Positions 14,031-21,088 of a stretch of 21,546 nt of DNA are shown piece after piece. This stretch comes from RBG-16-66-20 sp035308765 (GTDB taxonomy: Bacteria; Pseudomonadota; Gammaproteobacteria; Burkholderiales; SG8-39): NCBI GenBank assembly GCA_035308765.1, contig DATGGA010000067.1, forward strand, positions 1-21,546. Reading direction: 5' to 3'. Position 1 is the first letter of the stretch. Every line of letters begins with the position of its first letter. The position numbers and the translations under genes are program-made. Below the pieces are notes generated by a model. The model was not told the DNA's origin. It worked only from the letters and a program-made list of their open reading frames with translations, and did no database searches.

Positions 14031-14095
14031 GCAGGCCTCCGGAGAGGGCCGGATCGTATCGCCGGCGACCGGGAAATGCTAGGGTTTCTGCCGCG

Positions 14096-15139
14096 ATGCG
14101 GGACATGCTCGGTTTTCTGCTGGCGCTTGGCATCACCGCGGCTTTGATGCCGGTATTCATGCGCGCGGCAGGCGGCTGGGGACTCCTTGCGCTCCCTGGA
14201 CTGCGCAAGGACCACGAGGGTGCCGTGCCCGCCGTCGGGGGCCTCGCGATGGGAGCCGCGTTTCTCGCCGCCTACGCGCTGACCGGCCTCGCCGTGAGTC
14301 TTTCGCCGCTGCTCGCGGCCGCGGTGGCGATCGCGCTGGCGGGCGGGGTGCTCGACGACCGCCACGAGCTGAGCTCGCTGCCCAAATTCGGCTTCCAGAT
14401 CGCGGCGGCCGCGCTGCTCGCAGCGAGCGGCGATGCGCTGCTCACCCATCTCGGCCACCTGATGAGCCCGCAGCTCTTCACGCTCGGGCGCTGGGCGATC
14501 CCGCTCACGGTGTTCGCGCTGGTCGGCGTGATCAACGCCGTCAACATGGCCGACGGCCTGGACGGGCTCGCCGGCGGACTCGCGCTCGCCGCCTGCGTCA
14601 ACTTCGGCGCAGCGGCGAGCCTCGCCGGCCACGCACCTGAATTCACCGCGATCTGCATCGCCGCGGGCGCGGTGCTGGGCTTCCTGCTGTTTAACGCGCC
14701 CTCGCCCTGGCGCGGGCAGGCCGTGGTCTTCATGGGCGACGCCGGCAGCCTGCTGCTCGGGCTCCTGCTGGGCTGGTTCGCGGTGCGCCTGTCGATGGCC
14801 GGGCGCCCCGCGCTCGCGCCGATCACGGCGGTGTGGATCCTCGCCCTGCCGATCGCGGACACCGTGGCATTGCTGCTGCGGCGCGCGCTGCGCGGCCACA
14901 ACCCGTTTCGCGCCGACCGCCAGCACCTGCACCACATCCTGCTCGCGCTCGGCCTCTCGCCCGGCCAGACCCTTGCCGGCCTCGTGTTCCTTTCCTTCGC
15001 GCTCGGCGCCGCCGCCCTTGCTGCCGAAGCGCTGGAAGTGCCGCAGTACGCGATGTTCTACCTCTACATGGTCGGCCTCCTGAGCTACGGAATTGGCGCC
15101 GAAATCCTCTGCCGCCGGCTCAAACTGGCTATAAATTGA
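14096..15139 (+). CDS. WecA-like undecaprenyl-phosphate sugar-1-phosphate transferase
   Basis: A 347-residue polytopic inner-membrane enzyme of the MraY/WecA family that moves a sugar-1-phosphate (commonly GlcNAc-1-P) from its UDP donor to undecaprenyl phosphate, the first step in building a lipid-linked glycan. About ten to eleven hydrophobic segments alternate with the conserved cytoplasmic motifs VLDDRHELS (85-93), NAVNMADGLDGLAGG (147-161), FMGDAGSLLLG (212-222) and RADRQHLHHILL (272-283). The HLHH motif favours WecA-type over MraY-type enzymes. The start is ATG 14096, with ATG 14105 as an alternative; an AGGG lies 11 bases ahead of the first. The 65 bases shared with the divergent transglycosylase must contain its promoter, but no clear hexamer pair is visible. 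It is the only initiating transferase in the window, so it probably serves the surrounding glycan genes. Confidence 0.92.
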   Translation: MRDMLGFLLALGITAALMPVFMRAAGGWGLLALPGLRKDHEGAVPAVGGLAMGAAFLAAYALTGLAVSLSPLLAAAVAIALAGGVLDDRHELSSLPKFGFQIAAAALLAASGDALLTHLGHLMSPQLFTLGRWAIPLTVFALVGVINAVNMADGLDGLAGGLALAACVNFGAAASLAGHAPEFTAICIAAGAVLGFLLFNAPSPWRGQAVVFMGDAGSLLLGLLLGWFAVRLSMAGRPALAPITAVWILALPIADTVALLLRRALRGHNPFRADRQHLHHILLALGLSPGQTLAGLVFLSFALGAAALAAEALEVPQYAMFYLYMVGLLSYGIGAEILCRRLKLAIN

Positions 15140-15147
15140 CGGCGACG

Positions 15148-15197
15148 GGGAATCGGGGTCGGAACCCGGATTCCCGAAGAGCGGGATCGATTTTCTT
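15148..15197 (+). terminator. Stem-loop after the WecA-like gene with a distal T-tract
   Basis: The arms gggaatc (15148-15154) and gattccc (15169-15175) enclose an inner stem gggt (15156-15159) and accc (15164-15167), with loop cgga and one G-G mismatch. This makes an 11-bp stem 9 bases after the TGA at 15137-15139. The T-rich ttttctt comes only at 15191-15197, 15 bases after the stem. A second, shorter hairpin (tcccg/cggga) sits between them. Together they could form a terminator or attenuator before the FHA gene. Confidence 0.45.
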
Positions 15198-15207
15198 GCC
15201 GTTTCAT

Positions 15208-15229
15208 TGTTCGGCGAAAAGTGCGAACA
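15208..15229. promoter_or_regulatory. Inverted repeat (possible operator) before the FHA gene
   Basis: The half-sites tgttcg (15208-15213) and cgaaca (15224-15229) are perfectly complementary with a 10-base centre, giving half-site starts 16 bases apart. They lie between the WecA terminator-like structure and the likely TTG start at 15272. The arrangement suits a dimeric repressor or activator, but no regulator can be assigned. Confidence 0.3.
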
Positions 15230-15271
15230 TCGTCCGAAAGGCGTACGCGCCGTCTCGATGGAGCCGCAGCG

Positions 15272-15739
15272 TTGACTGATAAGCAGGCAATACTGGCCGT
15301 ATTGACCCCCCTGGCGGTCCTCAAAGCAATGACGCCGGAAGCGGAACGTTCCGTGGCCGATGGAATGATCGTGGCCGGAATGGTCAGTATCAGGCGTTTC
15401 CCGTTCAGAATCGGCAGGGAATCGCGCGGCAGGATGATCGACGGTAAATTCCACCGGCAGGAAAGGCCTAAGCTCGGGAACCGGGAACCGAATAACGACC
15501 TCTACCTCGTCGATGCGGGAATGCCGCTTCAGATATCCCGGGAACACTTACGGATAGAAAAGACGGCTGCGGGCTATGTGGTCGTGGATCGCGGCAGCGC
15601 CTGTGGAACGACGGTGGCGGGCGGCACCCGTGTCGGAGGTAATGACACAGACGGGTCCGCGCCGCTGAAGGACGGCGACACGATAGGCATCGGCACGCAA
15701 ACGACGCCCTTTGTCTTCTCGTTCATCACCCTCGCCTAG
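15272..15739 (+). CDS. Small FHA-domain protein
   Basis: A cytoplasmic protein of about 155 residues whose C-terminal two thirds form a forkhead-associated (FHA) domain, a phosphothreonine-peptide binding fold. Visible hallmarks are FRIGRESRG, then PNNDLYLVDAG, the core ISREHLRIEK, GYVVVDRGSACGTTVAGGTR and LKDGDTIGIGTQ. The usual NG turn is replaced by CGTTVAG. The frame is open from GTG 15221, but that codon falls inside an inverted repeat. The TTG at 15272 has GGAG about 8 bases upstream and is preferred. No Ser/Thr kinase or phosphatase gene is in the window. The gene follows the WecA-like gene and meets the YdcF-like gene end to end with a 5-base gap. A role in regulating glycan synthesis by phosphorylation is only inferred from position. 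Confidence 0.85.
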   Translation: MTDKQAILAVLTPLAVLKAMTPEAERSVADGMIVAGMVSIRRFPFRIGRESRGRMIDGKFHRQERPKLGNREPNNDLYLVDAGMPLQISREHLRIEKTAAGYVVVDRGSACGTTVAGGTRVGGNDTDGSAPLKDGDTIGIGTQTTPFVFSFITLA

Positions 15740-15744
15740 ATCTC

Positions 15745-16344
15745 CTAGTAGGTGAAGATGTAGTACCCGAGCTTGATGTATTCGCCAAACACGAATTGCG
15801 CATTCGACGAAGTGCGCCACCAGTGTGCGGCGTCCCATTGTTCCATCTCGGAAGCGACGAGGGTGTACTCCTTGCCGCTGCCCGAAAACACCTTGCCCCA
15901 CACCCATGAGAGCCTGCGCATATGGGGCGGATCGCTCACCACCAGCACGCGATCAAGCTTCATCTCCCTCATCAATTGAAGCGCGTTGACCGCTTCTTCC
16001 CACGAGGATTCGGCACGGCGATCGTACAGCAGGACTTTTTCCGGAATGCCCTCGTCGACCAGATAGCGCGCCCGCCAGTTCAGGTATGCCGCGCGGGTCC
16101 TGGAGTAGCCGCCTTCCGGCCCGGTCAGCAGGACTCTGCGCGCGAACCCCTCGCGGTACAACTCCAGTACCCGGTCGACACGGGCACCGTTGTCCCCTCC
16201 GAGCGCGACCATCAGATCCGCCGGCACGGGAGATTGCGCCGGCGCTTCGAGAAAATGCCCCGCGCCCAAAAACCCCGCAAAAAGCGCGGCGACGCCCAGC
16301 AGCGCTCCCGCCACCAGCGAGAGCGTGATTTTTTTGCGGTTCAT
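15745..16344 (-). CDS. YdcF/ElyC-family (DUF218) membrane-anchored protein
   Basis: A 199-residue protein with a short basic N-terminus, one membrane helix (ITLSLVAGALLGVAALFAGF) and a DUF218 domain facing the periplasm. Conserved features are DLMVALGGDNGARVDRVLEL, RRVLLTGPEGG, ESSWEEAVNALQLM and VLVVSDPPHMRR. Relatives SanA and ElyC in enterobacteria affect envelope integrity and lipid-carrier-dependent polymer synthesis; the biochemical activity is not settled. Although the open frame runs further upstream, ATG 16344 is chosen because it gives the membrane helix at once and forms an ATGA overlap with the stop of the glycosyltransferase (16341-16344). It is the last gene of the long minus-strand operon. 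Confidence 0.85.
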   Translation of the reverse strand: MNRKKITLSLVAGALLGVAALFAGFLGAGHFLEAPAQSPVPADLMVALGGDNGARVDRVLELYREGFARRVLLTGPEGGYSRTRAAYLNWRARYLVDEGIPEKVLLYDRRAESSWEEAVNALQLMREMKLDRVLVVSDPPHMRRLSWVWGKVFSGSGKEYTLVASEMEQWDAAHWWRTSSNAQFVFGEYIKLGYYIFTY

Positions 16345-17546
16345 TTCCGTCCCGACACTTCGGCGATCACTTCGCGCCAGCGCGCAAGCGCGATCGGTGC
16401 GTCCCATTCGCGCTCGAACGCGGCGCGCGCGCGCGCGCCCATGGCGCGCAGTTTTTCCGGAGAGGCGCGCAGGTCCACGATCGCGGCGGCAAGGCCCGCC
16501 GCGTCGCCCTCCGGCACCGTCACGCCGCAGCCGTGCGCGGCGATCGCGCGCGCGATCTCCCCGTCCGCGTCGCCGATGAAAATCACCGCGCGCCCGGCCG
16601 CTGCCGCGCCGTAGAACTTGCTCGGCACGATCAGGCCCTCGAAGGCGGGCAGCAGCGTCACCAGGTGGACGTCGCAAGCAGCCAGGCTCTCGCCGAGCTG
16701 CTTCTCGGGCACGTAACCGTGCACCTGCACGTTCGCAAGACCCGCTGCGCGCAGCCGCGCGAAGTGAAAACCGCCGCCGACGAACGAGAACAGGACGTCG
16801 CGTTCCCCCGCAAGCAGGCGCGCGGCCGCCAGCAGCGTCCCGCAATCATGGACCCGGCCGAGGTTCCCCGAATATCCGACGACGAATTTTCCTTCGAAGC
16901 CCCGCTCGCGGCGCAGCGCGCTCGCCTCCGGCGCCATCGGCCGGACCGCCGTGCCGTCGGCCCAGTTGGGCACGACGCGCAGCCGCGCGCCCGGCACCAG
17001 CCGTCCGACCTCTGTCGCCATGCGTTCGCCGAGCACGACGTTGACCGCCGCCCGCCGCACGCTCCAGTCGCGCAGCCCGCGCGCGACCGCGCCCGGCGGC
17101 CCGGACAGCAACCTCATGCCGGAACGCGCCGCCGCTTCCGGAAACACGTCCTGCAGCCAGTTCACCAGCCGCGCGCCCCGCAGCCGTGCTGCAAGGGCGG
17201 CGAAGACAGATATGAGCGGCGGGTCGGTCTTCGCGACGACGATGTCGTTTTGATTCAGTAGTCTTGCCAGTGCAAAAAAAGCGAAAACATAAAAACTGAA
17301 ATAATCCGATACCCGGCCGGCGAGCGAACCGCGGCCGAAGTGCGTCGTCCAGACGCGGTGCACCTGCACGCCGCGCATCGTTTCTTCCGCGGCATAACCC
17401 GAACCCCCGCCGTCATAAGCGAGCCGGCTCGTCACCGCGTGCACTTCGCGCCCCGCCGCCGCGAGATCGAACGCCACGTCCGCGGCGTGCAGGCCCGTGG
17501 GTGCGAGGTCCGGATGGAAAAACCGGTTGACGAAAACGACCTTCAC
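16341..17546 (-). CDS. GT4-type glycosyltransferase (WbuB-like, GT-B fold)
   Basis: A 401-residue retaining glycosyltransferase of the GT-B fold, probably attached to the inner face of the cytoplasmic membrane. The N-terminal domain opens KVVFVNRFFHPDLAPTGLHA and has the acceptor-side segment LVNWLQDVFPEAAARSG (127-143). The C-terminal donor domain begins at GKFVVGYSGNLGRVHDCGTL (219-238) and carries the E-x7-like motif AFEGLIVPSKFYGAAAAGRA (301-320). This layout is close to the L-fucosamine/FucNAc transferase-like WbuB group, but donor identity cannot be read from sequence. The start is GTG at 17546, overlapping the carbamoyltransferase stop as GTGA, and its own stop overlaps the YdcF-like start. 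Confidence 0.9.
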   Translation of the reverse strand: MKVVFVNRFFHPDLAPTGLHAADVAFDLAAAGREVHAVTSRLAYDGGGSGYAAEETMRGVQVHRVWTTHFGRGSLAGRVSDYFSFYVFAFFALARLLNQNDIVVAKTDPPLISVFAALAARLRGARLVNWLQDVFPEAAARSGMRLLSGPPGAVARGLRDWSVRRAAVNVVLGERMATEVGRLVPGARLRVVPNWADGTAVRPMAPEASALRRERGFEGKFVVGYSGNLGRVHDCGTLLAAARLLAGERDVLFSFVGGGFHFARLRAAGLANVQVHGYVPEKQLGESLAACDVHLVTLLPAFEGLIVPSKFYGAAAAGRAVIFIGDADGEIARAIAAHGCGVTVPEGDAAGLAAAIVDLRASPEKLRAMGARARAAFEREWDAPIALARWREVIAEVSGRK

Positions 17547-19288
17547 CGCGCGATGAACCAGTCACCCATCACGAGTACATCCATCTTCGTGCGCAAAAAA
17601 CAGTCGAGCGCCTCATCGGGCCGGCAAACCACCGGCTCGTTCTCGTTGAACGAGGTATTGAGCACCATCGGCACCCCGGTGAGCGCCGCGAAACGCCCGA
17701 TCAGCGCGTGGTAGCGCGGGTTGGACTCGCGCGTCACCGTCTGCAGCCGCCCGCTGCCGTCCACGTGGGTCACCGCGGGAATCAGCGCGCGCTTCTCCTG
17801 CCGGATCGGGTACACCTGCATCATGAACGGCACGTCGTCGTCGGTCTCGAACCATGCCGGCACGGCTTCGCGCAGGATCGAGGGCGCGAACGGCCGGAAC
17901 GACTCGCGCCGCTTGATCTTGGCGTTGAGGAGGTGCTTCATGTCGGCGCGCCGCGGATCGCACAGGATCGAGCGGTTGCCGAGCGCGCGCGGACCCCACT
18001 CCATGCGCCCCTGGAACCAGCCCACCACGGCGCCGCCCGCTATCGCCTCGGCTGCTTTTTGTATCAGGAGATTCTCATCCGCAACGCGCGCCACCGAACA
18101 ATGCTGCGATTCGATTTCGCCTTTGCGCCCATCGATCGCGGCACCGATCTCCGCATCGGAAAACTCCGGCCCGTAGTACGCGTGCGTCATCGGCGAGCGC
18201 GCCGCGCCGGCGCCGCCTCGCACGCGCTGCCACGCGACAAGTGCCGCGCCGATCGCGCCGCCCGCGTCTCCCGCCGCGGCCTGCACGTAGAGCCTGCGGA
18301 ACGGCGAGCGCGCGTAAACCTTGCCGTTCGCTACCGAGTTCATCGCGCAGCCGCCCGCGAGGCACAAGGCATCCAGCTTGTAGCGCGCGTGCAGGTGCGA
18401 GAGCAGGTGGAAGAACGCCTCCTCGTACATCGCCTGCACCGAGCGCGCGAGGTCCCGGTGCCTCTGTGTCAGCTCCTCCGCCGGCCCGCGCGCGGGGCCG
18501 AGCAGTGCAACCAGCGCCGGCGAATACAGCGTCCCGACGACGGGCGCACCGCCGTCCCATTCGTAGTCCACCTTTTCCGTGGCATGGCGAAAATACGCGA
18601 GGTCCAGCTCGAAGACCCCGCCCTCGCGCAGCCGGACGATCCTGCGCATCTGCGGCAGGAACGCAGGTTCGCCGTAGGGCGCAAGGCCCATCACCTTGTA
18701 CTCGTCGCCGTAATGCGGAAAGCCGAGGAACTGCGTCAGCGCCTGGTAGAAGATGCCGAGCGAATGCGGGAAATAGACGCGATCCTCCACTTCCACGACT
18801 CCGCCCCGGCCCGCTCCCCAGGCCGCGCTCGCGAAATCGCCGAACCCGTCCACCGACGCCGCCACCGCCTCGTCGAATGGCGACACCAGGTATGCCGACG
18901 CAAGGTGCGCGAGATGGTGCTCCACGTATTGCACTTCGCCGCGGAACGGCGCCCCCAGTTCCCGCGCAAGCTTCTCCGCCACGCCCTCCCGCTCGCGCTT
19001 GTTGCGGATACGCTCCAGGATCAGCGACAGGTCCGGCCGCCGCGTCGCCACGAACCCGAGCTTGCGCCACAGATTGGCTCGCGCATCCTGGTTGACCGCC
19101 ACCTGCGCCACATCCCCCAGCCCCGCTCCCGCCTGCCGCAGGCAGTAGCGGATCGCCTCCGCAGGAAACCCGGCCCAGTGCTTTACGCGCCGGAAGCGCT
19201 CTTCCTCCGCCGCCGCCACGAGCACGCCGTCGCGCAACAGGCAAGCCGAGGCGTCCCCGTGATAGGCATTGAGGCCGAGGATGATCAC
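17543..19288 (-). CDS. Carbamoyltransferase (NodU/TobZ family)
   Basis: A 581-residue O-carbamoyltransferase that uses carbamoyl phosphate and ATP to put a carbamoyl group on a hydroxyl, here probably of a surface-glycan sugar. The N-terminal Kae1-like domain opens IILGLNAYHGDASACLLRDG, has AAAEEERFRRVKHWAGFP, and the metal-binding histidines in VEHHLAHLASAYL (H124, H125, H128). The ATPase-like part has LCLAGGCAMNSVANGK. The C-terminal YrdC-like domain shows MEWGPRALGNRSILCDPR and LNTSFNENEPVV. The open frame extends ten codons further, but GTG 19288 forms a GTGA overlap with the galE stop and starts just before the first beta strand, so it is preferred. The stop overlaps the next gene by four bases. 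Nearby glycosyltransferases suggest the target is the same polymer. Confidence 0.93.
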   Translation of the reverse strand: MIILGLNAYHGDASACLLRDGVLVAAAEEERFRRVKHWAGFPAEAIRYCLRQAGAGLGDVAQVAVNQDARANLWRKLGFVATRRPDLSLILERIRNKREREGVAEKLARELGAPFRGEVQYVEHHLAHLASAYLVSPFDEAVAASVDGFGDFASAAWGAGRGGVVEVEDRVYFPHSLGIFYQALTQFLGFPHYGDEYKVMGLAPYGEPAFLPQMRRIVRLREGGVFELDLAYFRHATEKVDYEWDGGAPVVGTLYSPALVALLGPARGPAEELTQRHRDLARSVQAMYEEAFFHLLSHLHARYKLDALCLAGGCAMNSVANGKVYARSPFRRLYVQAAAGDAGGAIGAALVAWQRVRGGAGAARSPMTHAYYGPEFSDAEIGAAIDGRKGEIESQHCSVARVADENLLIQKAAEAIAGGAVVGWFQGRMEWGPRALGNRSILCDPRRADMKHLLNAKIKRRESFRPFAPSILREAVPAWFETDDDVPFMMQVYPIRQEKRALIPAVTHVDGSGRLQTVTRESNPRYHALIGRFAALTGVPMVLNTSFNENEPVVCRPDEALDCFLRTKMDVLVMGDWFIAR

Positions 19289-20289
19289 GCACCGGCCTGC
19301 GCGCGCATCCAGTCCCACGCCGTGCGCACGATGTCGTGCAGGCGTTCAAAGCGCGGCTTCCATTCAAGGACCTCGCGCGCCTTGCGTGCATCGGCGACCA
19401 GAGCCGGCGGGTCGCCGGGGCGGCGCGGACCGACGCTGTAGCGGATGTCCGCGCCGGTGACTTCGCGGCACACGCCGATGACTTCCTTCACCGAAAAGCC
19501 CGTTCCGTTGCCCAGGTTGAAGGCTTCGAACGCCGCATCGCCGCCCTCGAGCAGGCGATGCAGCGCCAGCAGATGGGCGGCGCACAGGTCGGAAATGTGC
19601 ACGTAGTCGCGCACGCAGGTGCCGTCCGCGGTTTCGAAGCCCTCGCCGTTCACGCGCAACTCGGTACCCTCGGGCCGCCCGCCCGCGCGCACCCGCAGCG
19701 CTTCCCGCAGCACCAGCGGGATGAGATGGGTCTCGGGTTCGTGGCGCTCGCCGAGCTCGCCTTCGGGGTCGGAGCCGGCCGCGTTGAAGTAGCGCAGCGC
19801 GACGGTGCGCAGGCCGTAGGCGCGGCCGAAGTCGGCCATCGCACGCTCGACCGCGAACTTTGTCATGCCATATGGGTTCACGGGATTCTGCGGATGAAGC
19901 TCGTCCATCGGAAGACGCACCGGGTCGCCGTACGTCGCGCAGCTCGATGAAAACACCAACCGGTCCACGCCGGCAGCGCGCATCGCCGCCAGAAGATTGA
20001 GCGTGCCCACGACATTGTTCTCGTAGTACTTGGCCGGCTGCTCGACCGACTCGCCGACATAGCAGCAGGCGGCGAAGTGCATGACCGCATCGAACGCGGT
20101 ATCGCAGAACAGCTTTTCCAGGGCATTGCCATCGCGCAGGTCGCCCTCGACGAACCTCCCGAAGCGTGCCGCATCCCGATGCCCGGTGGAGAGATTGTCG
20201 ACAACGGTAACGGCGTGTCCCGCCCGCGACAAGGCCTTCGCCATGTGCGAGCCGATATACCCGGCGCCCCCCGTCACCAGCACATTCAT
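19285..20289 (-). CDS. galE: UDP-glucose 4-epimerase
   Basis: A 334-residue extended SDR that interconverts UDP-glucose and UDP-galactose (or the N-acetyl forms), feeding sugar donors to the glycosyltransferases around it. It begins MNVLVTGGAGYIGSHMAKAL with the GGAGYIG NAD motif at 7-13 and VVDNLSTGH at 29-37. HFAACCYVGESVEQP is at 71-85, FSSSCATYGDP at 113-123 and the catalytic YGMTK at Y140/K144. Later family features include YFNAAGSDPEG and NLGNGTGFSVKEV. Length and motifs match GalE closely. ATG 20289 is chosen over upstream in-frame codons because it sits directly before the first beta strand; GGGAG lies about 11 bases upstream. It begins 7 bases after the preceding glycosyltransferase gene and overlaps the carbamoyltransferase start. 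Confidence 0.95.
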   Translation of the reverse strand: MNVLVTGGAGYIGSHMAKALSRAGHAVTVVDNLSTGHRDAARFGRFVEGDLRDGNALEKLFCDTAFDAVMHFAACCYVGESVEQPAKYYENNVVGTLNLLAAMRAAGVDRLVFSSSCATYGDPVRLPMDELHPQNPVNPYGMTKFAVERAMADFGRAYGLRTVALRYFNAAGSDPEGELGERHEPETHLIPLVLREALRVRAGGRPEGTELRVNGEGFETADGTCVRDYVHISDLCAAHLLALHRLLEGGDAAFEAFNLGNGTGFSVKEVIGVCREVTGADIRYSVGPRRPGDPPALVADARKAREVLEWKPRFERLHDIVRTAWDWMRAQAGA

Positions 20290-20296
20290 GGGCGGT

Positions 20297-21088
20297 TCAG
20301 CTCCCTTCCCCTGCGCGGTGCCGCCGCATTGCCGCCTCGACAAGATAGAGCGAGAGGATCGCCTCGGCGGCCGCCCGCTGCAAGGCGTACGTCAGGCCGC
20401 GGCGGCCGTCCAACAGGTTGCCTCTGGCGATCAGGCAGTAGAAAAACACCAGCACCGGCGCCACAACGACAAGCTTGCGAATCCGGTCGGGCCACTGCAG
20501 CTCGGCCCGGGGGGTCGAGAGCAGCTTCGCCGCCTCGATCCGCATGTACTTCGATTGCGACCAGAACCAGCGCTCGAGCGGCTTGCGGTCGTCGTGCAGC
20601 AGCGGCGTGGCGAACGATTCGATCCTGCCGTCGACCTCGACGCGCTGGGTATGGCCGTCCTCGCGGTATCGCGCGCGGGCGCGGCGGAACAGGACCACGA
20701 CGGGCGGGTACAGCCCGCCGCGCAGCGGAACGCCCTCGATGCAGTAGCGGAAGGCCGCGCGCAAGCCGACGACCTCCGCCGGCGGATCGAGGCGCTTCAG
20801 TTCCTCGACGAACGCGGCCGGGAGGCCGTAGTCGGCGTCGAGCGCGAGCACCCATTCGGTCTCGATTCCCGTCGAGGTCAAGCCGAAATTCCATTGCCCA
20901 GCATGGTTGTCGAACGGGCGCACGACGCAGCTCGCGTTGGCGAATCCCGCGACGATGGCGCGCGTCGCGTCGCTGCTGCCGCTGTCCACCACCACCACGC
21001 GGCGCGCCCAGGACAGGCTCTCCATCAGGCGGCGGATATTCGCCTCCTCGTTATAGGTCAGGATGAGCGGCGTGATCCGGTCAAGCAT
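20297..21088 (-). CDS. GT2-family glycosyltransferase (WaaE/KdtX-like)
   Basis: A 263-residue GT-A enzyme. It opens with the GT2 signature ITPLILTYNEEANIRRLMES (residues 5-24), VVVVDSGSSDAT at 31-42 and the metal-binding ALDADYG at 82-88. The C-terminal part has a hydrophobic segment VVVAPVLVFFYCLIARGNLL (about 219-239), followed by an amphipathic helix, consistent with membrane association. The shape resembles the WaaE/KdtX and related enzymes that add glucose to lipopolysaccharide core or O-units, but specificity is open. The ATG at 21088 overlaps the end of the upstream glycosyltransferase by 8 bases, which suggests translational coupling. Confidence 0.9.
   Translation of the reverse strand: MLDRITPLILTYNEEANIRRLMESLSWARRVVVVDSGSSDATRAIVAGFANASCVVRPFDNHAGQWNFGLTSTGIETEWVLALDADYGLPAAFVEELKRLDPPAEVVGLRAAFRYCIEGVPLRGGLYPPVVVLFRRARARYREDGHTQRVEVDGRIESFATPLLHDDRKPLERWFWSQSKYMRIEAAKLLSTPRAELQWPDRIRKLVVVAPVLVFFYCLIARGNLLDGRRGLTYALQRAAAEAILSLYLVEAAMRRHRAGEGS

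Noticed and set aside
14006..15547. Minus-strand open frame (513 codons) opposite the WecA-like gene
   Set aside because: The Arg/Glu/His-rich translation has no motif, whereas the plus strand has every WecA-family signature.
17708..19441. Long plus-strand open frame (577 codons) opposite the carbamoyltransferase and galE
   Set aside because: It mirrors the genes on the other strand, is rich in Arg/His from GC codon bias and shows no recognisable domain.
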